Shown: positions 1 to 6,835 of the stretch, one piece after another
Layout of the letters: each line of letters opens with the position of its first letter
Position numbering within the stretch: position 1 is the first letter of the stretch
DNA from: an uncultured Bacilli bacterium
GTDB taxonomy: Bacteria; Bacillota_I; Bacilli_A; RF39; UBA660
Reading direction: 5' to 3'
DNA: 10,986 nucleotides
Assembly (NCBI GenBank): GCA_934162285.1
Contig: CAKPHY010000035.1
Span: forward strand, 1-10,986
Made by a program: the position numbers and the translations under genes
Notes under the pieces: generated by a model
Database searches by the model: none
What the model was told of the DNA's origin: nothing
What the model saw: the letters and a program-made list of their open reading frames with translations, nothing else

Positions 1-108
1 ACTTACATTATCATCATATATCCATAATTTTATAAAAATATTGAAAAATATCATAAAAATTTTGTTCATAAGAAAACATCTAGAAAAAATCTAGGGGTTT
101 GTCTACAC

Positions 109-171
109 TCTGAAAAACATATATATTTTACACATATATATGTTTTTTTTGTATTATAAACCTTTTTCAGA
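109..171. repeat. Nine-bp inverted repeat enclosing the terminator
   Basis: TCTGAAAAA (109-117) and TTTTTCAGA (163-171) are perfect inverted copies 45 bp apart. They share the A5 tract at 113-117 with the terminator stem, so the two pairings compete for the outer part. This could be chance in A+T-rich DNA, a weak antiterminator arrangement, or the end of an old insertion element. No transposase is visible. Confidence 0.35.
113..150 (+). terminator. Hairpin terminator ending an upstream transcript
   Basis: A perfect 14-bp stem (113-126 with 134-147), a 7-nt loop and a T run reaching position 150 form a strong Rho-independent terminator. It probably closes a transcription unit that begins left of the window and insulates the Fic operon from it. 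The stem is almost all A-T except one C-G pair, so strength depends on length and the T tail. The left A-run makes it partly bidirectional. Confidence 0.75.
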
Positions 172-183
172 ATATTATAATAA

Positions 184-201
184 TATACCGACAACGGTAT
201 A
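184..201. promoter_or_regulatory. Upstream palindromic operator (copy 1)
   Basis: TATACCG-ACAA-CGGTATA is a perfect 7-bp inverted repeat around a 4-nt centre. It ends 6 bp before the -35 box of the operon promoter. It matches copy 2 in both arms and differs only in the centre (ACAA against ATAA). The centres lie 33 bp apart, about three helical turns, so two dimers would sit on the same face of the DNA. The pattern indicates a specific repressor site. The N-terminal helix-turn-helix of the adjacent Fic protein is the obvious candidate binder, but this is inferred. Confidence 0.8.
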
Positions 202-207
202 AATATA

Positions 208-236
208 TTGACAAATTATACCGATAACGGTATAAT
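208..236 (+). promoter_or_regulatory. Consensus sigma-A promoter of the Fic operon
   Basis: TTGACA at 208-213, a 17-bp spacer and TATAAT at 231-236 match the housekeeping consensus exactly. Transcription should begin near 243, which leaves only a very short leader before the Shine-Dalgarno AGAGGTGA (243-250) and ATG at 256. Such a strong promoter covered by an operator suggests a unit that is tightly held off and then strongly induced. Confidence 0.85.
215..236. promoter_or_regulatory. Promoter-embedded palindromic operator (copy 2)
   Basis: The core TATACCG-ATAA-CGGTATA (217-234) extends to a 9-bp inverted repeat over 215-236. It fills almost the whole promoter spacer and its right arm is the -10 box itself. 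A dimer bound here would block RNA polymerase directly, so negative regulation is the natural reading. The regulator is not proven. Confidence 0.85.
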
Positions 237-255
237 GTAATCAGAGGTGAAAATT

Positions 256-1182
256 ATGGAATTTATGACTACAAAAGAAGCTGTACAAAAATGGAATATT
301 AGTGAAAGAAGAATAAGAAAATTATTACAAGATGGAAGAATTGAAGGTGCTGTTAAAGTAGGTAATAATTGGAATATTCCTATTAATGCTAATAAACCAG
401 CTGATAAAAGAAGTGTTAAATTAGATAATACTGAATTTAAATTTGATTTACCTGATAATTATTTTGATAAAGTTGATGAATTAAATAAAGAATTAAATTC
501 TAAAAGACCTATATCAAAAGAAACATTAAAGTCTTTAAAGGAATCTATTAATTTAGAGTGGACTTATAATAGTAACGGTATAGAAGGAAATACATTAACT
601 TTAAGAGAAACACAAGTTGTTTTAGAGGGTATTACAGTTGGCGGTAAATCATTAAAAGAACACTTAGAAGTTATTAATCATGAACAAGCAATATTATTTT
701 TAGATGATCTTATTAAAGATAAAGAGCCAATCACAGAATGGAATATTAAAAATATTCATCAATTAGTATTAAAAGAAATTGATGATGATAACGCTGGTAA
801 ATATAGAGATGAAAATGTAAAAATAAAAGGTGCTACACATATTCCACCAGATTATTTAATTGTTCCTGAATTAATGGAAAAATTAATTATTAACTATGAG
901 GATTGGAAAAAATATCATCCAATTATTAGAGCAGCATTATTGCATGGCGAATTAGTTAAAATACATCCATTTGTTGATGGAAATGGTAGAACTTCAAGAT
1001 TAGTTATGAATTTATCTTTAATGAATAGTGGATATCTTCCAGTAATTGTAAAAAAAGAAAAAAGATTAGAATATTATAATGCTTTAGACAAAGCACATAC
1101 TACTGGAGATTATACAGATTTTGTTAAATTGGTTAATGAATTGGAAATTGAAATGTTAAATAAATATTTAGAATTGTTGTAG
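256..1182 (+). CDS. Fic-domain protein with N-terminal helix-turn-helix
   Basis: Predicted Fic-fold enzyme of 308 residues. The family mostly transfers AMP from ATP to hydroxyl side chains of target proteins. The catalytic motif HPFVDGNGRTSR is complete at residues 237-248 (catalytic His237). The motif SNGIEG (residues 106-111) matches the inhibitory (S/T)xxxE(G/N) helix placed before the Fic core, so this is a class II, self-inhibited Fic; Glu110 is the expected blocking residue. Residues 4-52 form a MerR/excisionase-like helix-turn-helix (TTKEAVQKW...ISERRIRKLL), a common N-terminal partner in Firmicutes Fic proteins. The start is ATG 256 because it follows AGAGGTGA by 5 nt; a GTG at 247 lies inside that ribosome site. 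It is the first gene of the operon. The DNA-binding domain and the two operators suggest autorepression. The target is unknown. Confidence 0.9.
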   Translation: MEFMTTKEAVQKWNISERRIRKLLQDGRIEGAVKVGNNWNIPINANKPADKRSVKLDNTEFKFDLPDNYFDKVDELNKELNSKRPISKETLKSLKESINLEWTYNSNGIEGNTLTLRETQVVLEGITVGGKSLKEHLEVINHEQAILFLDDLIKDKEPITEWNIKNIHQLVLKEIDDDNAGKYRDENVKIKGATHIPPDYLIVPELMEKLIINYEDWKKYHPIIRAALLHGELVKIHPFVDGNGRTSRLVMNLSLMNSGYLPVIVKKEKRLEYYNALDKAHTTGDYTDFVKLVNELEIEMLNKYLELL

Positions 1183-1192
1183 GAGTGATTTT

Positions 1193-3517
1193 ATGTGCAG
1201 TAATAAAATAAACAGCATTATTAATATAGATTTGCATATTCATTCAATATATAGTGCATATAAAGAAGAAAAAGGATATGTAGATGATTCAAATGAAGAA
1301 AATATAGATATATTATTAGAAAAATTAAATGAAAATAATATAAATCTTTTTTCAATTACAGATCATAATAATTTTAACTTTCATTTATATGAACTTTTAA
1401 AAGAAAAAATAAGTGGTTCTGATTATCCTAATGTTATTAATATTTTACCAGGTATTGAATTTGACGTGTTACTTGAAGAAGGTAAAGAATCATGTCATAT
1501 CATAACTGTTTTTGATGATTCATCAATTGATAAGATATCTAATATAGAAACTGTCTTAAAATCAAATAAACAATTAACAAAAAAGAATGAGTACTATACA
1601 AAAGATGAATTTGAAAAGATTTTAAAAGAAATAAATTGTAGTGTAGTTTTAATAGCACATCAACATAAATCATTAGATAATCCTGAAGGTGGTAAAAGAA
1701 GCCTATCAAATTCCGTTGATGATGTTTATGAATTTATATCTACAGGATATATTAATGCTTTAGAGTATCAAAAACCTTCAGTTCAAGGTATGATAATCAA
1801 TTCTTTAAATAAAGCAGATAAAAATATAGCAACAATAATTGGTAGTGATTGCCATAAGTGGGAACATTATCCATGTAAAGATGAAAGAACACAAAATAAG
1901 AATTATGTAACAAAAATAAAAGCTTTAGCTGATTTTGATGGACTTGTTTTTGCTTTTACAAGCACAAAAACAAGATTTAATAGAATTGATAATAAAAATA
2001 ATAATTATATAAAATCTATAAAGTGCAATAATAAGGAATATCCACTATGTAATGGAATTAATGCTATAATTGGAGATAATGGTTCTGGTAAAACACTATT
2101 ATTAGAATTGATGGAAAACGGTCAATTGAAAACCTATTATTCAAAAATAGTAAAAAATAATCAAATGAGTATAGAGAAAACTGGAACACCCAGAATTGAA
2201 TATATTAGACAAAATGAAATTATTGAAAATGTTAAAAAAGGTGAGTTGTTTAAAAAAGAAAAAAATAATTACTTTAATGAAATAATGAATAAAGAATTGT
2301 TTGCTAAAAATATTAGGGAATATAGTAATAATATAATAAAGTATATTCAAGAGACTATTTCATATAAAACAAAAAAGGACAGTTTGGAAGCATTACAATT
2401 TACTCTTGTAAAACACGAGCAACAATTATTCAATCCTACAGTAAATAAAGATTTAAATGAAATAAAGAATATATATAGTGCAAGATATAATGAATTAAAT
2501 AAGATATATACATTATTAGAGAAAGAATATAGTGATAATAAGTCTTTCTATGATGATAATTTCAAAACGTTAGGTGAAGAAGTAACTAATATAGGAAAAA
2601 TTAATTTAGAATTAAAAAAATTAAATGAAGAAATAATTAAATGCAATGAAGTAATTAATTTAATTAAATCTGCATTAGAAACTTTTGATACAAATATTGA
2701 GAATAAACGTACAGATAAGGAAAAAGAAAACAATGATTATCAAAGTAATCTTACGAATTTTTGTAACGAAATAAGCAATGTTATTAATGAAGATATTAAG
2801 AAAAGAGAGATTCCAAAATTTCCTAAAACCTTACCAGGGGAATCAAAAAATATGAAGAATGGTTTTTATTTTGTAAAAAAGGCAAAATATAATGACGTTG
2901 ATATAAGTACAATGTATTATAATGAATTGTTTAATGGTAATTATGATCAAAGTAATATATTTAATATTTATTCTGAAGAAGATTTGGTTAAAAGTTTGAA
3001 TGGTATAACTAATATTGATAATTTATCAAATTGGTATAAATCTGTGGAAAAATTTATAGAAAAATATTCTGCTGAAGAAACATTTATAGAAAAGAAAGCT
3101 GATAAAAAAGTAATTGGAAAAACACCTGGGGAAATATCAATTGTATATTATGATTTTAAATTTAATAATTTTGATTCTAATAAGGATGTATTACTTATTG
3201 ATCAACCAGAAGATGATATCAGTAATAATAAAATATCAGAAGATTTAATTAATTATATTGAAAAAGTTCGTGATAAAAAGCAAATTATAATTGTTACTCA
3301 TAATCCATTATTAGTTGTTAATTTAGATGTTGATAATGTTATTTGTATCAATAAAAATAATAGTGATGAATTAAGTATAAAAAGTGGATGTTTGGAGTAT
3401 AAAAATTCTGATTATTCAATTATTGATGAAATAGCTTCTTTATTAGATGGCGGACGTGAAGCAATTGAAAGGAGATTTAAATTATATGAAAACAGTAAAT
3501 GTAAAAATAAAATATGA
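1193..3517 (+). CDS. PHP phosphoesterase-ATPase fusion, TrlF/Ppl-like
   Basis: Protein of 774 residues. An N-terminal PHP (polymerase and histidinol phosphatase) metal-dependent domain shows DLHIH (13-17), TDHN (56-59), GIEFD (87-91), His102, AHQH (155-158) and GSDCH (217-221), a full set of likely metal ligands. An SMC/ABC-type ATPase follows: Walker A GDNGSGKT (294-301), a charged, probably coiled-coil middle (about 370-540), a signature-like TPGE (644-647), Walker B LLIDQPEDD (667-675) and the switch histidine in THNPLL (702-707). This order is that of TrlF-family ATPases and of Ppl, a single-protein anti-phage system; the activity is expected to be ATP-gated cleavage of a nucleic acid or nucleotide, not shown here. 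AGGAG (1181-1185) overlaps the stop of the Fic gene, and the gap is 10 bp. Five in-frame stops follow in a row from 3515. Defence is the best guess for its role. Confidence 0.85.
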   Translation: MCSNKINSIINIDLHIHSIYSAYKEEKGYVDDSNEENIDILLEKLNENNINLFSITDHNNFNFHLYELLKEKISGSDYPNVINILPGIEFDVLLEEGKESCHIITVFDDSSIDKISNIETVLKSNKQLTKKNEYYTKDEFEKILKEINCSVVLIAHQHKSLDNPEGGKRSLSNSVDDVYEFISTGYINALEYQKPSVQGMIINSLNKADKNIATIIGSDCHKWEHYPCKDERTQNKNYVTKIKALADFDGLVFAFTSTKTRFNRIDNKNNNYIKSIKCNNKEYPLCNGINAIIGDNGSGKTLLLELMENGQLKTYYSKIVKNNQMSIEKTGTPRIEYIRQNEIIENVKKGELFKKEKNNYFNEIMNKELFAKNIREYSNNIIKYIQETISYKTKKDSLEALQFTLVKHEQQLFNPTVNKDLNEIKNIYSARYNELNKIYTLLEKEYSDNKSFYDDNFKTLGEEVTNIGKINLELKKLNEEIIKCNEVINLIKSALETFDTNIENKRTDKEKENNDYQSNLTNFCNEISNVINEDIKKREIPKFPKTLPGESKNMKNGFYFVKKAKYNDVDISTMYYNELFNGNYDQSNIFNIYSEEDLVKSLNGITNIDNLSNWYKSVEKFIEKYSAEETFIEKKADKKVIGKTPGEISIVYYDFKFNNFDSNKDVLLIDQPEDDISNNKISEDLINYIEKVRDKKQIIIVTHNPLLVVNLDVDNVICINKNNSDELSIKSGCLEYKNSDYSIIDEIASLLDGGREAIERRFKLYENSKCKNKI

Positions 3518-3761
3518 TAATAATGATAAATCCATTAGTGTATTTTTTGATGTAGATAGTTTACTATTGTTATCTGATACAAAAAAAGAATTAAATGCAA
3601 AAGAAATATATGATATGTTTAAATATGAAAATTGTAAAAAGTACATTTTGAATGATTTAGATAATTATGATGATATAAGTGAAGATAATCAGTATTATTT
3701 AAATGAATGTCATAAAATATTTAAAAATATAATAGATGGGCTAGAAATCCCAAAAGAATAA
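3486..3761 (+). CDS. Small acidic protein, third gene of Fic operon
   Basis: A 91-residue protein, rich in Asp, Glu, Asn and Lys, with no signal peptide or membrane helix. I do not recognise a family. A predicted beta-rich start (VNVKIKYDNNDKSISVFFDV) is followed by helical segments (KEIYDMFKYENCKKYILNDL and the C-terminus). ATG 3486 is preferred over ATG 3447 in the same frame because AAAGGAGA (3468-3475) precedes it and the longer form would reach 71 nt into the PHP-ATPase gene. Even so it overlaps that gene by 32 nt, so translation is probably coupled and amounts matched. By position it may be a regulator, inhibitor or specificity subunit of the PHP-ATPase. It is followed at once by the operon terminator. 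Confidence 0.75.
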   Translation: MKTVNVKIKYDNNDKSISVFFDVDSLLLLSDTKKELNAKEIYDMFKYENCKKYILNDLDNYDDISEDNQYYLNECHKIFKNIIDGLEIPKE

Positions 3762-3766
3762 AAAAT

Positions 3767-3804
3767 AAGCATATATAGCTATGTAATCTATATATGCTTT
3801 TCTT
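3767..3804 (+). terminator. Terminator of the Fic/PHP-ATPase operon
   Basis: A perfect 12-bp stem (3767-3778 with 3788-3799), a 9-nt loop and a T-rich tail begin 5 nt after the stop codon of the small gene. It is a strong Rho-independent terminator that sets the right edge of the three-gene transcript. Confidence 0.85.
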
Positions 3805-3809
3805 ATGTC

Positions 3810-3852
3810 TGCACAGTTTCTGCACAACAATTTGGTTAAATTTTGCTGTGCA
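3810..3852. repeat. Cluster of TGCACA repeats
   Basis: TGCACAG (3810-3816) is repeated directly as TGCACAA (3821-3827) and inverted as CTGTGCA (3846-3852). Three related arms in 43 bp just after the operon could be a small protein-binding or recombination site, or chance. It lies between the operon terminator and the tRNA-like fragment, where an integration site would be expected if the operon sits on an integrated element. Confidence 0.3.
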
Positions 3853-3865
3853 ATATTAAATATTT

Positions 3866-3930
3866 TTAAACTATGTGTCTTGAAAACGTTGATTTTAAAT
3901 GGTATGATTTACCCATTGCGCTATGCCCCC
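3866..3930 (-). pseudogene. tRNA-like 5' fragment, decayed
   Basis: Read on the - strand from 3930, the sequence starts GGGGGCATAGCGCAATGGG, which looks like a tRNA acceptor strand (GGGGGCA), the TA linker and a D-arm with the GG pair. Downstream a TTTAAAA loop-like stretch is present, but the D-stem and anticodon stem do not close, and no T-arm or matching acceptor strand (TGCCCCC) is seen. It is therefore at best a tRNA relic. Broken tRNA copies often mark edges of integrated elements, which would fit the neighbouring operon. It could also be chance likeness. Confidence 0.3.
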
Positions 3931-3936
3931 CTGAAG

Positions 3937-3957
3937 GAGCCGAAAGGCTCAATTTTT
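3937..3957 (+). terminator. GAGCC-GAAA-GGCTC hairpin with T tail
   Basis: A 5-bp G+C-rich stem (3937-3941 with 3946-3950), closed by a stable GAAA tetraloop, is followed by AATTTTTG. It is a short but convincing Rho-independent terminator on the + strand. No intact gene lies directly before it, so it probably terminated a gene now lost, or acts as a backup for the operon. Confidence 0.6.
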
Positions 3958-4067
3958 GTTTATTAAGTATTTATAATGACTTATGATCATTTTACTTAAA
4001 TCTTTAAAATTTTTGAGAACAAATTTTATAACTTTGACCTTATAAATCAAGTTGGTTCTTTTTTTGA

Positions 4068-4300
4068 AGAACGCATTTCACGAGTGCAATATCAAAGTTT
4101 CTAAAGTGCAAAATTTGCACTTTAGAAGAACAAGCAATTATAAATATTATTAAAAGTAATCCCGTGATTAAGCAAAAAGAAATTGCTAATATGATTAATA
4201 GATCGCTACGGACAGTTAAAACAAGAATGAATGAAATGCAAAAAAAGGATTAATTGCTAGAAAAAATGGGAAACGAAACGGAGAATGGATGATTTTATAA
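4068..4300 (+). pseudogene. Frameshifted C-terminus of a winged-helix protein
   Basis: From about 4122 the DNA reads LEEQAIINIIKSNPVIKQKE and on through IANMI...RTVKTRMNEMQKK, a typical winged helix-turn-helix, then stops at 4251. Moving to the -1 frame at the A-run 4240-4246 continues the wing as GLIARKNGKRNGEWMIL and stops at 4300. Seven A residues instead of eight explain the break. This kind of C-terminus is usual in Firmicutes AlbA_2/ATP-binding regulators. Frame 4068-4121 is open but unconvincing, and no start or 5' domain is present. A second open stretch in another frame (about 3999-4103, VGSFFEERISRVQYQSF) may be another piece of the same gene. It is a remnant, not a working gene. 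Confidence 0.6.
4099..4127. repeat. 29-bp near-perfect palindrome
   Basis: TTCTAAAGTGCAAA and its exact inverted copy flank a single A at 4113: 14 bp per arm with no mismatch. It can extrude as a cruciform or serve as a dimer-binding site. It lies at the 5' edge of the winged-helix remnant and has no T tail, so it is not a terminator. It may be an operator of a lost gene or a junction left by rearrangement. Confidence 0.7.
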
Positions 4301-4520
4301 AAATAATTTAAAGTCAAAATAAAGACTCTTTTTATTGTATAATTTTTTGAAAGCGAATATTCATGAAAATAAGTGAAAATTTTCTAAAATATAGATTGAA
4401 TTATTGTGAATTTGTAATATCTATCAAACACATTATTGCAAATAAGAATTCTATAAATGTAAAGTGTAAGAAAGCTTATTTAAATTTTATAATTATAATC
4501 AAATTAACTTTTATATATAG

Positions 4521-4526
4521 TATAAT
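4521..4526 (+). promoter_or_regulatory. Probable -10 box of the helicase gene
   Basis: TATAAT lies 20 bp before the helicase start codon, about the right distance for a short leader that still includes AAAGGA (4532-4537). No good -35 match is found 16-18 bp upstream, so the promoter is either weak or activator-dependent. Confidence 0.4.
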
Positions 4527-4546
4527 AAGTTAAAGGACTGATCAAA

Positions 4547-6835
4547 TTGCTTTATTTAGTATTTATAGTTATTTCAATAATTATAATTTTGATATATTTG
4601 TATTTAGAAAATAGTTATATTTCAGAAATTCAATCTTTTTTTAATGAATTGAATTGCTTAAAAAATAATTATATTCCTCATTCTGAAATAGAAAAAATTA
4701 GATCTAAATATCATAGTTTAAGAATCTATACTTTTTTAATAATATCTGAAGAATTTAGAAACTTTAGGAAAACATTTGATAATATTGAAAAAATAATAGA
4801 TAAATATAATGAAGATTATATAAAAAAAGAATTAGAAGAAAATAAAGATTATTTTGATAATATGTTTGATTATTCTCTTGATGAAGAACAAAGGAGAGCT
4901 ATTATTACAGATGATAATAATAACTTAATAATTGCAGGTGCAGGTTCTGGAAAAACTACAACTATTATTGGTAAAACTAAATATTTAATTGAAAAGAAAA
5001 ATATTGATCCTGATAAAATAATTACAATTTCATTTACTAATGCTGCCAAAGATAATTTTGTTAAGAAATTGAACAATGAAAAAGTAAAATGTTTTACTTT
5101 TCATAAGCTTGGTAAAGAAATACTTGAAGATGGTAAAAACAAAATAGAAGTTTTTGATGATTTAGATAGAGTAATTAGAGATTATATTTGTAAGGAAATA
5201 TATAAAGATAAAAGGGCATTAAAAAAATTAATTAAATATTATGCTTATTTTATGCATTTTAATACGGATATTAGTAATCAAAAAGGATGTGATTTAGAAA
5301 CACTTAAGAATAAATATTATCGAATTGAGAAATTGAAGACTTTAAAATATGAGAAAGTTAAAAGTGAACAAGAATTGATAATTGCAAATTTTTTGTTTTT
5401 AAATGGAATTAATTATGAATATGAACCAAAATATAAATACGCAACAGCTAATGAAAATTATAGGCAATATCATCCTGATTTTTACTTAGTAGATTATGAT
5501 ATATATTTAGAACATTTTGGTATAACTAAAGATAATCATGCTTATCAATATAATAAAGATGAGGAAAAAAAGTATTTAAAAGGAATAGACTATAAGAGAA
5601 ATTTACACAAATATTATAATACTAAGCTAATTGAAACTTATTCTTATGAATTTGCAACATCTGATTTTTTAGAAAAATTGAAAGAAAAATTGATAGATAA
5701 CGGAATTAAACTTGAACCGATTTCTCTAGAAAAACTTGAAAATACTATTCAAAACATTAGTAATGAAGAAATATATTATTTTTGTGGATTGGTTGTTAAA
5801 TTTATTAAAATGTTTAAAGGTAGAGATTATTCATCATCAAAATTTGAAGAGTTTTATTTAGATGCTAAGAGCCATAAAAATTATAGAGATATGCTTTTAA
5901 TAAGTATTTTAAATGATGCATATTTATATTATCAAAAGTTTCTTTATTATAATAAATATATAGATTATGATGATATGATTAATAAAGCTATTTATAAAAT
6001 AAATAAAAAATATGATAAAGAAATATCATATATAATAATCGATGAATTTCAAGATGTTTCTATTTCTAGATATAATCTTATTAGAGCTATTCAAAAGAAA
6101 ACTAATGCTAAAATAGTTGCTGTTGGTGATGATTGGCAAAGTATATATCGATTCACAGGATGCGATTTAGATATTTTTGTTAATTTTAAAAAGTATTTTG
6201 AATTTCCTAAAATAATGTATATTTCAAATACTTATAGGAATTTTCAAGATTTGCTTGATTTGTCTAGTAAATTCATATTACGAAATGATAAACAATTATA
6301 TAAATCTTTGAAGTCAATTAAAAATCGAAATGAAAGTTCAATAGAGTTATATTATTATCATAATGATATTATGTTTGTAACTAAGAATGCTATTAAAAAA
6401 TTGAGAGAGTTTGGTTGTAAAAAAGTGGCAATATTGGGAAGAAACAATGCTGATATTAAAAAATATGGATTACCTGTGTCTAGTAAATCCTTGGTTGATA
6501 TGTCTAAATTATTTGATTTTGATGTTATTTTTACTACTGTTCATAGAGCTAAAGGTTTAGAATTTGATGGAGTAATTATAGCAAATTTAGAAGATAGTTT
6601 ATCAGGTTTTCCTAATAAAATGGCTGATGATCCTATTTTAAAATATGTTTCTAACACTTGTGATAATTCCCTTTATGAAGAAGAGAGAAGACTATTTTAT
6701 GTTGCATTAACTAGAACAAAAAATAAGGTAATATTATTAGTTCCTTATGAAAATTCTTCATGTTTCGTAGGCGAAATAGATGAATTATCTCATGCATTAA
6801 ATAATCCTTGTATAAAAGAATATTTTAATCAATAG
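4547..6835 (+). CDS. UvrD/Rep-type DNA helicase, membrane-anchored, helicase IV-like
   Basis: Superfamily 1A helicase of 762 residues, predicted to unwind DNA 3' to 5' using ATP. Motifs are complete: Walker A GAGSGKTT (131-138), IIIDEFQD (496-503), VGDDWQSIYRFTG (526-538), TVHRAKGLEFD (664-674) and EEERRLFYVALTRT (711-724). Residues 2-21 are a strongly hydrophobic helix followed by charge, so the protein is probably tethered to the membrane with the helicase inside the cell. Between the first helicase blocks is a segment with Glu276, YHPDFYL (Asp311) and IYLEHFG (Glu322), resembling a PD-(D/E)XK nuclease core and similar to what I recall of helicase IV-like proteins. The start is TTG 4547, 9 nt after AAAGGA. 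It is a single-gene unit beside the relic zone and the Fic operon; DNA repair or defence are both possible. Confidence 0.85.
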   Translation: MLYLVFIVISIIIILIYLYLENSYISEIQSFFNELNCLKNNYIPHSEIEKIRSKYHSLRIYTFLIISEEFRNFRKTFDNIEKIIDKYNEDYIKKELEENKDYFDNMFDYSLDEEQRRAIITDDNNNLIIAGAGSGKTTTIIGKTKYLIEKKNIDPDKIITISFTNAAKDNFVKKLNNEKVKCFTFHKLGKEILEDGKNKIEVFDDLDRVIRDYICKEIYKDKRALKKLIKYYAYFMHFNTDISNQKGCDLETLKNKYYRIEKLKTLKYEKVKSEQELIIANFLFLNGINYEYEPKYKYATANENYRQYHPDFYLVDYDIYLEHFGITKDNHAYQYNKDEEKKYLKGIDYKRNLHKYYNTKLIETYSYEFATSDFLEKLKEKLIDNGIKLEPISLEKLENTIQNISNEEIYYFCGLVVKFIKMFKGRDYSSSKFEEFYLDAKSHKNYRDMLLISILNDAYLYYQKFLYYNKYIDYDDMINKAIYKINKKYDKEISYIIIDEFQDVSISRYNLIRAIQKKTNAKIVAVGDDWQSIYRFTGCDLDIFVNFKKYFEFPKIMYISNTYRNFQDLLDLSSKFILRNDKQLYKSLKSIKNRNESSIELYYYHNDIMFVTKNAIKKLREFGCKKVAILGRNNADIKKYGLPVSSKSLVDMSKLFDFDVIFTTVHRAKGLEFDGVIIANLEDSLSGFPNKMADDPILKYVSNTCDNSLYEEERRLFYVALTRTKNKVILLVPYENSSCFVGEIDELSHALNNPCIKEYFNQ

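Noticed and set aside
70..112. Possible insertion-sequence end around CTAGGGGTTTGTCTACACTCTG
   Set aside because: No matching inverted end and no transposase in the window; the likeness is only an impression.
247..255. GTG start giving a Fic protein three residues longer
   Set aside because: This GTG is part of the Shine-Dalgarno AGAGGTGA; ATG 256 has correct spacing.
2141..2733. Two short reading frames on the - strand inside the PHP-ATPase gene
   Set aside because: Low-complexity Phe/Ile-rich shadows of a clearly coding A+T-rich gene.
3447..3485. Longer start of the small protein at ATG 3447
   Set aside because: No ribosome site before it, and it would deepen the overlap with the PHP-ATPase gene; ATG 3486 has AAAGGAGA upstream.
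3838..3963. Open stretch reading ...LILNGMIYPLRYAPLKEPKGS
   Set aside because: No start with a ribosome site; overlaps the tRNA-like fragment and a terminator hairpin, so it is probably spurious.
4312..4335. AGTC/GACT hairpin followed by CTTTTTATT
   Set aside because: Only a 4-bp stem with a long loop; too weak to list as a terminator.
4870..5076. Reading frame on the - strand within the helicase gene
   Set aside because: Lies opposite the Walker A region of the helicase; no independent signals.
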